Positions 26,268-35,502 of a DNA stretch of 38,468 nt are shown here, one piece after another. Each line of letters begins with the position of its first letter. Position 1 is the stretch's first letter. Below the pieces are notes generated by a model that worked only from the letters and a program-made list of their open reading frames with translations, did not search any database and was not told where the DNA came from. The DNA comes from an uncultured Gammaproteobacteria bacterium (GTDB lineage Bacteria > Pseudomonadota > Gammaproteobacteria > GCA-001735895), in NCBI GenBank assembly GCA_947259305.1, contig CAMYML010000071.1:1-38468 (forward strand), written 5' to 3'. The position numbers and the translations under genes were made by a program.

Positions 26268-27161
26268 ATGCTGAAAACCGGTTCACCGCGAGTCATAAAC
26301 AACATGCTTACCTTTGAAGGAAAAGGCGGCGAGCACTCGAGACGACTGGGGCGCTACGGATATGCGGCAAGCTATACCATGCCGATGTTTAACAACGGCG
26401 TATTCTTTGGTTTTATATTTTTTAACTCGGATAAAAAAGATGTTTTCGACGAAAATACATTGCGCCAGATCGATACCTATGGCCATTTAATCTCATTGAT
26501 GGTGATAAATGAAATCACCTCTATTCGAGTCTTGACCGCTGCCGTGAAAACCGCCGGCAACATAACCCATATACGTGATCCGGAAACGGGGAGTCATCTG
26601 GATCGAATGTCCCGTTATTGTCGTTTAATTGCCAATTCTATCGCTGATAAATACGAACTCGATGATGACTACATCGAGCACATATTCATGTTCTCGCCAT
26701 TACATGATATCGGCAAAATCGGTGTTCCCGACGAGATCCTGCTAAAACCCGATCAATTGAACGATAAGGAAACTGAAGTCATGCACACCCATGCGAATCT
26801 GGGTAAAAGAATGGTGGACGAGATTTTGGCAAACTTTGGTCTTGAAAATATCGAGCATGTGGACATGCTGCGCAATATTGCCGAATTACACCACGAATCT
26901 GTCAATGGGCAGGGATATCCAACCGGCATCAAGGGTGAGCAAATTCCACTTGAAGCTCGAATAGTTGCGGTCGCGGATGTTTTCGATGCTTTAACCAGCG
27001 CGCGACCCTACAAAAATGCCTGGTCGAATGAAGATGCCATCGAGGAACTCAATAAACTTGCGGGCGAAAAGCTTGATCGAGATTGTGTGAATGCGCTAAT
27101 TCAGAACCTGGATGAAGTGGAACAAATCCAGCAGCAATTTAGAGAAAATTATTACGGCTAG
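26268..27161 (+). CDS. HD-GYP domain protein, 5'-truncated (likely c-di-GMP phosphodiesterase)
   Basis: 297 aa from the first ATG. The same frame upstream, without any start codon, encodes NRYNNPLDHYAAQIGDAPSL, which belongs to the family's N-terminal sensory region. The true gene therefore began further 5' and has lost its start. A GAF-like region (about 1-85, SYTMPMFNNGVFFGFIFF) precedes a full HD-GYP domain: H146-D147 in HDIGKIG, HHE at 208-210 and GYP at 216-218, all needed for metal binding and c-di-GMP hydrolysis. If expressed from ATG 26268 the catalytic half could fold, but the sensor is incomplete. The junction upstream is with a BatA-like scrap. Confidence 0.8.
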   Translation: MLKTGSPRVINNMLTFEGKGGEHSRRLGRYGYAASYTMPMFNNGVFFGFIFFNSDKKDVFDENTLRQIDTYGHLISLMVINEITSIRVLTAAVKTAGNITHIRDPETGSHLDRMSRYCRLIANSIADKYELDDDYIEHIFMFSPLHDIGKIGVPDEILLKPDQLNDKETEVMHTHANLGKRMVDEILANFGLENIEHVDMLRNIAELHHESVNGQGYPTGIKGEQIPLEARIVAVADVFDALTSARPYKNAWSNEDAIEELNKLAGEKLDRDCVNALIQNLDEVEQIQQQFRENYYG

Positions 27162-27300
27162 CCCTGTCAGGCCAGGATATCGATAACGCCGGCTTCGACA
27201 GCTCTTTTTAGAGCCCTTCCAGTACTTTTAGAATGCAGCAAGATTACATAATTCTCGCCGGGCCCTGCGGGCTCACGCCAGGCTGGCCTCGATTCAGCTT

Positions 27301-28374
27301 CTACTTTGGGAGTTCCTTGATGTAGAGGTCGTGCTTGGAGTAAGGGATTTCGACGCCTTCCTCGATGAAACGCTTGTAAACCTTGCAGTACAGGATATCC
27401 AGTATCCGTCCGCGCAATACCGGTTGCTCGATCCAGCAGAGTAACTCGAAATCGAGGCTGGAGGCGCCGAACTGGCGGAATCGGACTCGCGGCTCCGGCT
27501 CTTGGCAAACGTTCTCATCGGTGAGTGCGATATCCATCAGGACATCCCGCACCTTGTCGATGTCGGATCCATAAGCGACACCCACGGCAACGCGGATGCG
27601 ATATTTCTCCTCGGGGCCGCCCGACTCGTTGATGATCTTGGTATTCCCCATGACCGAATTTGGCACGGTAATCTCGATGTCGTCGCGCGTCATCATCCGC
27701 GTGCTGCGAATACCGATATTGGTAATGGCGCCCCGCTCACCGGTTTCCAGCACCACGTAATCGCCGATCTTGTAGGGCGCATCGGCCATGATAAACACCC
27801 CTGAGAACAGGTTGGCGAGCGTATCCTTGGCGGCAAATCCGACGGCGATACCGATAATTCCCGCCGACGCCAGCCATGCGGTCATGTCGACGTTCCAGGC
27901 CGAGAATACGACATAAACCGCCAGCACAACGATAACGATCAGGGCAATGTTCTCGAACAAGGGTAAGGTTTGATGATGCACAATCGCCAGGCGCTGATCG
28001 TTAGCAGCGATAGCGCGCAAGATGGTACGAACGACACGAATCAAAAATACCGTCCAGACGATATAGGCGATGGTTTGCAGGCTGGAGAAGATAATGGAAT
28101 CGAACGGTGCCTCAATCTCCACCAGGTTAATTGCGAGCGCAGCACCAATGAGTATCACGCTGAAATAGATCGGGCTGTGCAGGTGCTCGACTATCTGATC
28201 ATCAAACCCAAACCTGGTACGCGCGGTGAGCTTTTTAAGCGTGACGCTAATAATATTGTCGAATATCCAGGCAAGCGCGAGAAAGACCAGGATAACGGCC
28301 ACGGCTTTGAGCCAGGGGTGCTCGCCAAATATTTCGAGATAAGGCGCAAGCCAGATTTGTATTTCGTTCAGCAT
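27301..28374 (-). CDS. MscS family mechanosensitive channel
   Basis: 357 aa, with five or so membrane helices (about 20-185). The pore-lining helix is glycine/alanine-rich, [25 protein letters not shown] beta-domain follows ([27 protein letters not shown], then IPNS-like VPNSVMGN) and an alpha/beta C-terminal domain. It opens under membrane tension to release solutes on hypo-osmotic shock. Length is between MscS (286) and the large MscK forms, typical of the YnaI/YbdG-like middle class. Its start overlaps the sdaA stop by 7 nt, so it is co-transcribed with the serine-deaminase gene. Confidence 0.92.
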   Translation of the reverse strand: MLNEIQIWLAPYLEIFGEHPWLKAVAVILVFLALAWIFDNIISVTLKKLTARTRFGFDDQIVEHLHSPIYFSVILIGAALAINLVEIEAPFDSIIFSSLQTIAYIVWTVFLIRVVRTILRAIAANDQRLAIVHHQTLPLFENIALIVIVVLAVYVVFSAWNVDMTAWLASAGIIGIAVGFAAKDTLANLFSGVFIMADAPYKIGDYVVLETGERGAITNIGIRSTRMMTRDDIEITVPNSVMGNTKIINESGGPEEKYRIRVAVGVAYGSDIDKVRDVLMDIALTDENVCQEPEPRVRFRQFGASSLDFELLCWIEQPVLRGRILDILYCKVYKRFIEEGVEIPYSKHDLYIKELPK

Positions 28375-29747
28375 TCGATGATGTTCACCGCGAGCCCACC
28401 GCGCGCGGTCTCCTTGTACTTGGTTTTCATATCGGCACCGGTCTCGCGCATGGTCTTGATCACCTTGTCGAGCGAAACGAAGTGCTGGCCGTCACCGCGC
28501 ATCGCGATGCGCGCGGCGTTGATCGCCTTGACCGAAGCCATTGCGTTGCGTTCGATGCAGGGCACCTGCACCAGTCCGCCGACCGGGTCGCAGGTCAATC
28601 CGAGATTGTGTTCCATACCGATTTCGGCGGCATTTTCGGCCTGTTCGGGCGTGCCGCCGAGGACTTCGGTGAGTGCGCCGGCCGCCATCGAGCAGGCGCT
28701 ACCGACTTCACCCTGGCAGCCGACCTCGGCGCCCGAGATCGATGCGTTTTCCTTGTAAAGAATACCGATAGCGCCGGCGGTCAGCAAGAAGCGGACGATG
28801 CCGTCGTCTTCGGCGGCGGGGTAAAAGTGCTGGTAGTAATGCATTACCGCAGGGATGATGCCGGCCGCGCCGTTGGTGGGCGCGGTGACCACGCGCCCGC
28901 CGGCCGCGTTTTCTTCGTTGACCGCGAGCGCCCACAGGTTGACCCAGTCGAGCGTGGTTAGCGGGTCCTTGTAGGTGATATGCGGCTGGCTGCTCAACTT
29001 ACGGTACAGGTCCGCTGCGCGGCGGTTGATTTTCATGCCGCCGGGTAATATGCCTTCGTGCCGGCAGCCGTTCCTAACGCAGCTTTGCATGACCTTCCAG
29101 ATCCCGAGCAAGCCCGTGCGGATATCGTCTTCGCTGCGCCAGGCTTTTTCGTTGGCCAGCATGACGTCGCTGATGCGCAGCTTATGCCTGGCGCAATGAA
29201 TCAGCAGGTCGACCGCGGTCGTGAAGGGATAGGTCAGCGGCGTATCGTCGGCGACGATGCGATCGGCGCCGGCCGCGTTTTCATCGACGATAAAGCCACC
29301 GCCGACCGAGTAAAAGGTGGCGCTGCGGATTTCGTTTTTCTGCTTGTCGTAAGCGCGGAAAGTCATGCCGTTGGAGTGAAACTTCAGGGTTTGCCTGCGA
29401 TGCATGATCAGCTGTCTGGATTCGTCGAAGGCTACCGGATGTTCGGCCAGCAGGTTTAATTGCCGGCTCCTGCGGATCGTATCGAGCCGCGTATCGACGC
29501 TTTCGGTATCGATGGATTCCGGCAATTCACCTTCCAATCCGAGCATCACCGCCTTGTCGCTGCCGTGTCCCTTGCCGGTGGCGCCGAGGGAACCGTAAAG
29601 ATCGGCCTTGACGCTGTCCACCTGTTGCAGCATGCCGTCCTGTTTAAGCGTTTGCACGAACTGCTGCGCCGCCCGCATCGGACCCACGGTATGCGAGCTC
29701 GATGGTCCGATACCGATCGAAAACAAATCAAAAACGCTAATCGCCAT
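28368..29747 (-). CDS. sdaA: L-serine ammonia-lyase (SdaA type, iron-sulfur)
   Basis: 459 aa, single-chain L-serine dehydratase that converts serine to pyruvate and ammonia using a 4Fe-4S cluster. The N-terminal domain begins [20 protein letters not shown], the classic SdaA signature. The catalytic domain includes [13 protein letters not shown] and [18 protein letters not shown], with cluster Cys residues. It lies downstream of gcvP on the same strand (75 bp gap), so glycine cleavage and serine deamination may be coordinated. No truncation seen. Confidence 0.95.
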   Translation of the reverse strand: MAISVFDLFSIGIGPSSSHTVGPMRAAQQFVQTLKQDGMLQQVDSVKADLYGSLGATGKGHGSDKAVMLGLEGELPESIDTESVDTRLDTIRRSRQLNLLAEHPVAFDESRQLIMHRRQTLKFHSNGMTFRAYDKQKNEIRSATFYSVGGGFIVDENAAGADRIVADDTPLTYPFTTAVDLLIHCARHKLRISDVMLANEKAWRSEDDIRTGLLGIWKVMQSCVRNGCRHEGILPGGMKINRRAADLYRKLSSQPHITYKDPLTTLDWVNLWALAVNEENAAGGRVVTAPTNGAAGIIPAVMHYYQHFYPAAEDDGIVRFLLTAGAIGILYKENASISGAEVGCQGEVGSACSMAAGALTEVLGGTPEQAENAAEIGMEHNLGLTCDPVGGLVQVPCIERNAMASVKAINAARIAMRGDGQHFVSLDKVIKTMRETGADMKTKYKETARGGLAVNIIEC

Positions 29748-29822
29748 CGGGCAATCCTATCTCAGCGGAGAACGAGAGTATAAGTCCAGAACGGGCGAAT
29801 GTATGCGCCAATATTTGCCTGG

Positions 29823-32702
29823 TTAATCTTCCTCGTCGACATAGGATGAGAGTGGCGGGCAGGAGCAAATCACGTGGGTATCGCCAAACACGTTATCAAC
29901 CCGGCCCACCGGTGACCAGTACTTGTTGGCACGCAATGACGCCAGCGGGTAGGCTGCCTGTTCGCGGCTATAGGCGTGGCTCCATTCGTCGGCGCAGACC
30001 ATGTCGACCGTATGCGGCGCATTTGTCAGCGGATTGTCTTTCGGGTCCATGCGCCCCTCCTCGATTTCGCGAATCTCGCCGCGGATCGAAATCATCGCTT
30101 CGCAAAAGCGGTCGAGCTCTTCCTTGGATTCGGATTCGGTCGGTTCGATCATCAGCGTGCCGGCCACCGGGAAGGACATGGTCGGCGCGTGAAAACCATA
30201 GTCGATCAGGCGCTTGGCGATATCGTCGACGTTGGCAAAATCCTTGACCACGCGGGTGTCGATAATGCATTCGTGCGCCACCAGCCCGTTGGAGCCGGTA
30301 TAGAGAATCGGGAAATGCTCCTTTAGCCGTTGCGCGATATAGTTGGCGTTGAGAATCGCGGTCGCGGTGGCTTTAGGCAGTCCATCGCGCCCCAGCAACG
30401 ATATATAAGCCCAGCTGATCGGCAGGATGCCGGCGCTGCCAAAGGGTGCCGCGGCAACCTTGTTGATGCCGCCGTTATGATTCTGGCTGGTCGATGGCAG
30501 AAACGGCTTGAGATGTTGCTTGACGCCGATTGGACCCACCCCGGGTCCGCCGCCGCCATGCGGAATCGCGAAGGTCTTGTGCAAATTCAGATGCGAGACA
30601 TCGCCACCGAACTTGCCTGGTGCGCAGACGCCGACCATCGCATTCATGTTGGCGCCGTCGATGTAAACCTGGCCGCCGTGGTCATGCACGATTCCGCAGA
30701 CTTCGCGCACGTCGTCCTCGAACACGCCGTGGGTCGAGGGATAGGTGATCATGATCGCGGCAAGGTTTGCGCTGTGCTTTTCGCACTTGGCCCTGAGGTC
30801 GTCGAGGTCGATATTGCCATTCTTGGCCGAGCCGACCACGACCACTTTCATGCCCGCCATTTGTGCCGAGGCCGGGTTGGTGCCGTGCGCCGATGACGGC
30901 ACCACGCAGATATCGCGATGACCCTCGCCGCGGCTTTCATGGTAAGACTTGATCGCCAGCAGCCCGGCGTATTCACCCTGCGCGCCGGAGTTTGGCTGCA
31001 GCGAGATGGCGTCGTATCCGGTGCAGGCGCACAGCATTTGCTCGAGCTCGACGATCAATTGCTGGTAGCCCTGCGCCTGGTCGAGCGGCACAAAGGGATG
31101 GATGCGGCCGAAGCCGGGCCAGGTTACCGGGATCAGCTGCGTCGCCGAATTCAGTTTCATGGTGCAGGAACCGAGTGGAATCATGCTGCGATCGAGCGCC
31201 AGGTCCTTGTCCGCCAGTTTACGCATGTAACGCATCAGGTCGGTTTCGGAATGGTGGCTGTTGAACACCGGATGGGTCAGGTAGTCGCTGCTGCGGATCA
31301 GGTCCTGCGGCAGCGCGGTTTTGATTTTGCTATCCAGTTCGTCGATCGAGACCTCACGCCCGCGGTCATGCGTGAAGACATCGTACAGGCGGCTGACGTC
31401 GCCGCGGGTAGAGACTTCGTCCAGAGAAATGCCGACCGTATGCGCATCCACCTGGCGCAGGTTCATTTGCTTGGAGCGCGCCGCGGCCATGATGAACTCG
31501 GTTGCATTACCGGTATTGACGGTAATGGTGTCGAAATAGTGTTTGGTGTTGACCTCTACGCCGAGCTCGCGCAAACCCTCGGCCAGCAAGCCCGTTAACC
31601 GATGTACGCGCTGGGCGATGCGTCGAATTTCCGCGGGGCCGTGATAGACGGCATACATGCTTGCCATGATCGCGAGCAAGGCCTGCGCGGTGCAGATATT
31701 GCTGGTGGCTTTTTCACGGCGAATGTGCTGTTCGCGGGTTTGCAGGGTCAGGCGTAAAGCGGGTTCGCCACGCGTATCCCTGGAGACACCGATCAGGCGC
31801 CCCGGCAGCGAACGCTTGAAAGCGTCGCGGGTTGCCATGAATCCCGCGTGCGGGCCGCCATAACCGAGCGGCACGCCGAAGCGCTGGGAACTGCCGACCA
31901 CGATATCGGCGTCAAACTCGCCCGGCGGGGTCAACAGCGTCAGGCTGAGCAGGTCCGCCGCGACCGCGACCAGGCCCTTTTTCTGGTGAATGTTCGCCAC
32001 CAGCTCACGGTAATCGTGCACTTCACCGGTTGAGCAGGGGTATTGCAGTAAAACGCCGAACAGCTCGGGATTATCGGCCGCGGCGAAAGGATCGCCGATG
32101 ACGCATTTGATATGCAAATGCCTGGCGCGGTTGGTGACGACTTCGATGGTCTGCGGGTGGCAGGTATTGGCGATATAAAATACGTCGCTCTTGCTCTTCG
32201 ACAGGCGGTGGCACATGGTCATGGCTTCGGCCGCGGCGGTGGCCTCGTCGAGCACCGATGCGTTGGCCAGTTCCATGCCGGTTAAATCGCTGACCATGGT
32301 CTGAAAATTGAGCAGCGCCTCGAGCCGACCCTGCGAAATCTCTGCCTGGTAAGGCGTGTATGAGGTATACCAGGCGGGGTTACGCAGCAGGTTGCGCTCG
32401 ATTACGGTCGGTGTCTGCGTGTTGTAATAGCCCATGCCGATGAACGACTTGTAAAGCTGGTTGCGGATCGAAATTTCGTACAGGCGCAACAGCACCTGGC
32501 GTTCACTGAGGCTGCTTTTCACGGCCAGCGGTTTGCGCCGCCGAATCGATTCCGGAACCACCTTGTCCAGCAGTTCATCGACACTGTCCATGCCGAGCTC
32601 GGCGAGCATCGCTTTTTCTTCGGCCGGATCGGGGCCGATGTGACGGCGGATAAAGCCGTGGAAGATATCGAGATCCTTCAGCTGGAGGTCGAGATTTGGC
32701 AT
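29823..32702 (-). CDS. gcvP: Glycine dehydrogenase (decarboxylating), P-protein
   Basis: 959 aa, the fused (homodimeric) P-protein of the glycine cleavage system. It decarboxylates glycine and passes the aminomethyl group to the lipoylated H-protein. The PLP lysine is K709 in [17 protein letters not shown], matching K706 of E. coli. The N-terminal half begins with FIRRHIGPD, and the glycine-rich loop is present. The start ATG gives [10 protein letters not shown]. gcvT and gcvH are not in the window, so the system is split in this genome. The 114-bp AT-rich gap upstream probably holds its promoter. Confidence 0.97.
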   Translation of the reverse strand: MPNLDLQLKDLDIFHGFIRRHIGPDPAEEKAMLAELGMDSVDELLDKVVPESIRRRKPLAVKSSLSERQVLLRLYEISIRNQLYKSFIGMGYYNTQTPTVIERNLLRNPAWYTSYTPYQAEISQGRLEALLNFQTMVSDLTGMELANASVLDEATAAAEAMTMCHRLSKSKSDVFYIANTCHPQTIEVVTNRARHLHIKCVIGDPFAAADNPELFGVLLQYPCSTGEVHDYRELVANIHQKKGLVAVAADLLSLTLLTPPGEFDADIVVGSSQRFGVPLGYGGPHAGFMATRDAFKRSLPGRLIGVSRDTRGEPALRLTLQTREQHIRREKATSNICTAQALLAIMASMYAVYHGPAEIRRIAQRVHRLTGLLAEGLRELGVEVNTKHYFDTITVNTGNATEFIMAAARSKQMNLRQVDAHTVGISLDEVSTRGDVSRLYDVFTHDRGREVSIDELDSKIKTALPQDLIRSSDYLTHPVFNSHHSETDLMRYMRKLADKDLALDRSMIPLGSCTMKLNSATQLIPVTWPGFGRIHPFVPLDQAQGYQQLIVELEQMLCACTGYDAISLQPNSGAQGEYAGLLAIKSYHESRGEGHRDICVVPSSAHGTNPASAQMAGMKVVVVGSAKNGNIDLDDLRAKCEKHSANLAAIMITYPSTHGVFEDDVREVCGIVHDHGGQVYIDGANMNAMVGVCAPGKFGGDVSHLNLHKTFAIPHGGGGPGVGPIGVKQHLKPFLPSTSQNHNGGINKVAAAPFGSAGILPISWAYISLLGRDGLPKATATAILNANYIAQRLKEHFPILYTGSNGLVAHECIIDTRVVKDFANVDDIAKRLIDYGFHAPTMSFPVAGTLMIEPTESESKEELDRFCEAMISIRGEIREIEEGRMDPKDNPLTNAPHTVDMVCADEWSHAYSREQAAYPLASLRANKYWSPVGRVDNVFGDTHVICSCPPLSSYVDEED

Positions 32703-32816
32703 GGCGCGGTCCTCAGTTCAAACTTTAATAGATTCGTTCTTAATATTACGGAAATCTTCGAATTCTGGGTTTCATTTTTTGTGGCGCACAGTTTAGCACT
32801 ATCACCGCGGCGCGAG

Positions 32817-33602
32817 TTAGTCTTTGCCGAGGCTTAACACCAGCTGGTCGCCAATCCATTGTTTGAGAAATCCCGCCGCCACCAGCGCCACCTGCTCGGC
32901 GTCGATCCACTCGAGCAGGCCCTCGCATATTGCGGCGAAATTCGCGCCCTCCGCGGCCTGTTCGATTGCCCAGGCTTCGTGCACCTCGAGTGAGCGCCAG
33001 TAGGTTTTCAGCTCCCGGCGCCATATCAGCCAGCGTTGCGGAAAGTCACTGCGCCGTGCTTGCGGCACTTCGGTGCCGGTGTCGATCGCGTTTTCGATGA
33101 GTGCGACGTTCCAGTGCAGGTCCAGCCACAACATCGCCGGCTTGAAGCGGAATGTCAGCTCGGGCCAGGCCTCGGGTGGGACCTGCGCCATGTCCTCGAG
33201 CTGGAACAGCGATTCGCTGTCGGCGGCATCGAACACCAGGGATTGCGCCCATTCGTAGCTGGCCAGCTCCTGCAGGAATTCCTGCTCTTCGCCCGCATAA
33301 ATATCGCGCAGGTACGCGGGCAGGTGCTGGCCGAACCAGCGCACCGACGGATGAGTCGAAGGATAGTGCCGCAGGTAATCCAGCGCCAGGTTCTCGAAGG
33401 CGCCGCGGCCGAGGTAATGCGCCAGCGCCGAGTAATCTACCGCCAGGCAATCGATCAGACGGATGCGGTAGGCATTGTAATAGGTGCCGAGACGATGCTC
33501 GGCAAGCGCGTTTTCGGTGCTGATGATGTCGGCTTCGATGTCCTCGGATTTACCGATCAGGTAATCCTGGAAGCGCAGCTGCAGATCGCGCAAATGCGTC
33601 AT
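32817..33602 (-). CDS. BufC/HvfC-type peptide-modification partner (DUF2063)
   Basis: 261 aa. The N-terminal DUF2063 region (about 8-105) shows its usual pattern: LRDLQLRFQDYLIG, HRLGTYYNAYRIRLIDCLAVDY and HPSVRWFGQHLPAYL. A second alpha/beta region completes the protein. In bufferin and related RiPP clusters this protein is the partner that presents the precursor to the MNIO enzyme. The start overlaps the MNIO gene stop by 4 nt, as expected for a complex-forming pair. The role is taken from the family; the sequence shows only the domain and context. Confidence 0.85.
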   Translation of the reverse strand: MTHLRDLQLRFQDYLIGKSEDIEADIISTENALAEHRLGTYYNAYRIRLIDCLAVDYSALAHYLGRGAFENLALDYLRHYPSTHPSVRWFGQHLPAYLRDIYAGEEQEFLQELASYEWAQSLVFDAADSESLFQLEDMAQVPPEAWPELTFRFKPAMLWLDLHWNVALIENAIDTGTEVPQARRSDFPQRWLIWRRELKTYWRSLEVHEAWAIEQAAEGANFAAICEGLLEWIDAEQVALVAAGFLKQWIGDQLVLSLGKD

Positions 33603-34444
33603 TTTCCGGCCTGGTAATAGGGTGCCGCGATGGCGCGCGCATGGTCGAGTTCTTCGAGCACGGCCTCGAGCGCGGGGATATTACCGTCACGTTCGATCAT
33701 CGTCGATACCGGGCCGAAACGCCTCGCGGTTTCCTCGTACAGCGCCCACACCGGGTCGATAATGTCCTGGTCGTGGGTGTCGATAATCAGGTTGCCGTCA
33801 TTGGTATGGCCCGCCAGGTGATGTTGCCAGACGCGCTCGCCGGGAATGCCCGCGAGATAATCCACCGGGTCGAAATGGTGGTTGAAGCTACTGACATAGA
33901 TGTTATTGACATCGAGCAGCAGGTAACAATCCGCCTTTTCCGCGATCGCCGAGAGGAATTCCCATTCAGGCATGGCGTCGTCGCAGTAGGTGATGTAACT
34001 GGACAGGTTCTCGATCAACATCTGGCGGCCGATGAAATCCTGTACCCGGGAGATGCGGTCGGCGAGATGATTAACGGCTTCCTGCGTGTAGGGCAGGGGC
34101 AGCAAGTCGTGCATATTCCTGTGATCGACCCCGGTCCAGCAAAGGTGATCGGAAAACCAGCGCGGCTCGACACGTTCGATCAGGGCCTTGAGCTGCCTGA
34201 GGTAATCGAAATCCAGTTCGTCGGTGCTGCCCAGCGACATGGATACGCCGTGCATGACCATCGGGTAATCCTGGCGGATCGCATCCAGGAAATACAGCGG
34301 TTTGCCGCCGTCGATCATGTAGTTTTCACTCAGGATTTCAAACCAGTCGACGTTTTTCGGTTTGCGTTCGAGGACGTCCTGGTAATGTTCCGCGCGCAGG
34401 CCGAGGCCAAATCCGAGGAAGGGTTTAGTTCTGCTTTCAGTCAT
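33599..34444 (-). CDS. MNIO (DUF692) family bufferin maturase, BufB-like
   Basis: 281 aa, a complete TIM-barrel of the multinuclear non-heme iron oxidase family. Characteristic segments are LGFGLGLRAEHYQDVL, WFEILSENYM, HGVSMSLGS, SDHLCW, LIENLSSYI, LLDVNNIYVSSFNH, HLAGHTN and DTHDQDIIDPVW. Together they supply the His/Asp/Glu ligands for the iron centre. Such enzymes oxidise cysteines of a small precursor peptide, to thiooxazole in bufferins. It is directly downstream of a Cys-rich secreted precursor gene, with an intrinsic terminator between, and upstream of the DUF2063 partner. Confidence 0.9.
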   Translation of the reverse strand: MTESRTKPFLGFGLGLRAEHYQDVLERKPKNVDWFEILSENYMIDGGKPLYFLDAIRQDYPMVMHGVSMSLGSTDELDFDYLRQLKALIERVEPRWFSDHLCWTGVDHRNMHDLLPLPYTQEAVNHLADRISRVQDFIGRQMLIENLSSYITYCDDAMPEWEFLSAIAEKADCYLLLDVNNIYVSSFNHHFDPVDYLAGIPGERVWQHHLAGHTNDGNLIIDTHDQDIIDPVWALYEETARRFGPVSTMIERDGNIPALEAVLEELDHARAIAAPYYQAGK

Positions 34445-34489
34445 TGATGCGGTAGCTATTCTGAATCGAAATCATTGTAGCCAGCGGGC

Positions 34490-34521
34490 AAAAAAAATGC
34501 ACCGGCAAGACCGGTGCATTT
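34490..34521 (-). terminator. Rho-independent terminator between bufferin precursor and maturation genes
   Basis: On the minus strand an 11-bp perfect stem, AAATGCACCGG pairing with CCGGTGCATTT, closes a 5-nt loop and runs into an uninterrupted T-tract (complement of the A-run 34490-34497). It lies 21 bp after the precursor stop codon. Partial read-through would give abundant precursor and little maturase. Confidence 0.85.
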
Positions 34522-34542
34522 CTATGAGCCGAGAAAGTCAGC

Positions 34543-34794
34543 TCAGGCTTCGAATTTACCACCTGAGTCTTCACACTCAGACTTGGTGCGTTTGACCCAA
34601 CCCTGGCCGGCGCAGGAATTTTGACCCGCACAGCTGGTGGTTGCGGTGGCGCAGGCGCTGGTACCCTTGCATGAATTGACGTTAAAGCATTTACCCGCTT
34701 TTTCGGCCGCAGTAGCGCTCATCGGCGCAACAGCGAACATGGCAGCTGCAGCAGCAGCCAGGGCGACCCCGGTGGTTTTCTTAGCTGAAATCAT
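34543..34794 (-). CDS. Bufferin-type periplasmic metallophore precursor (BufA2-like RiPP)
   Basis: 83 aa from ATG 34794, chosen because GAGGAAA sits nine or so bases upstream; an in-frame TTG five codons earlier would place the start within that ribosome-binding site. A Sec signal peptide (MISAKKTTGVALAAAAAAMF, cleaved near SATAAE) precedes a short mature peptide with six cysteines. These appear in repeated contexts, GKC-FNVNSCKG, SACATATTSCAG, QNSCAGQGW and KSEC. This matches secreted bufferin precursors whose cysteines are oxidised by MNIO enzymes to bind copper. The NSCKG/NSCAGQGW pattern resembles the BufA2 rather than the DUF2282 (BufA1) type, from memory. Copper binding is inferred. Confidence 0.85.
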   Translation of the reverse strand: MISAKKTTGVALAAAAAAMFAVAPMSATAAEKAGKCFNVNSCKGTSACATATTSCAGQNSCAGQGWVKRTKSECEDSGGKFEA

Positions 34795-34938
34795 TGAATG
34801 TTTCCTCAAGTTAATAAACGTTTGGTTGTACTGGTAATTTCCCCATTACGCGAGCTTAGAGGAAGTGATTTTGCAGAAAGTTCATAAAAAAATACAAAAA
34901 TGAGAAAAAATCTGTATTTGTACAGGGTTCGGGAACTT

Positions 34939-35451
34939 TTACCGATATTGCCGAATGATGAGTTGATCACCGCGCTGTATCAGTTCGAAGTGCTTTAAAA
35001 CATTCATTCCGAGCAGGATTTCGTCGACGCCCATGCCCGAGATAATGCTGGCGTTGACGTCGTAAAGCTCGATCCCACCGATCGCGAGCTGATCGAGGCG
35101 AGTCAGGTAAGCGGTGGTTATCCCGTTCGCGGTCGATACCGAGGTCGCCGGGCCGGCCCTGAGCCCCAGCGTTCGCTGTAATTCGCCCGGAATCGCGGTG
35201 GTGGTGGCCCCGGTATCGACCAGGAAAGTAACCTTTTTATGGTTGATTTCGCCATCGAAAATATAGTGTCCATTGCGGCTGCGGGTCAGCACGACTTCCT
35301 GAAACTCACTATTCTGCAAGGTCGCAATCGACTGGTTCGGATTGTTCTGGCGATCGAGGATCTTGGAAAACCCAAGCGCCATGAGTAAAAAACCGAGCAC
35401 CCAGGCGCCGACAGTGAACATCATGCCGAGTTTTTTAGTAGAATGCGTCAT
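34939..35451 (-). CDS. Membrane-anchored retropepsin-like aspartic protease (TIGR02281 type)
   Basis: 170 aa with one N-terminal membrane helix (about 10-28) and a single retropepsin-like domain. The catalytic motif is LVDTGATTT (D79-T-G), with hydrophobic strands before and after and a later LGMNVLKHFELIQRGDQLII. It acts as a homodimer, as single-lobe aspartic proteases do. Substrates are unknown for most bacterial members. It lies between the bufferin precursor and aroC, 52 bp from the divergent aroC start; no functional link is visible. Confidence 0.88.
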   Translation of the reverse strand: MTHSTKKLGMMFTVGAWVLGFLLMALGFSKILDRQNNPNQSIATLQNSEFQEVVLTRSRNGHYIFDGEINHKKVTFLVDTGATTTAIPGELQRTLGLRAGPATSVSTANGITTAYLTRLDQLAIGGIELYDVNASIISGMGVDEILLGMNVLKHFELIQRGDQLIIRQYR

Positions 35452-35502
35452 AACACTATAAGTTAGCGATTATTCCGGTAAATTCAATTAAAGGGCAGGT
35501 AA

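Noticed and set aside
27201-27214. GCTCT-tttt-AGAGC as a terminator of the HD-GYP gene
   Set aside because: The stem is only 5 bp with moderate GC content and lacks a following T-run; likely chance.
29976-31598. Long plus-strand open frames antisense to gcvP
   Set aside because: The P-protein on the minus strand is complete and has the catalytic lysine; the plus-strand translations show no recognisable motif.
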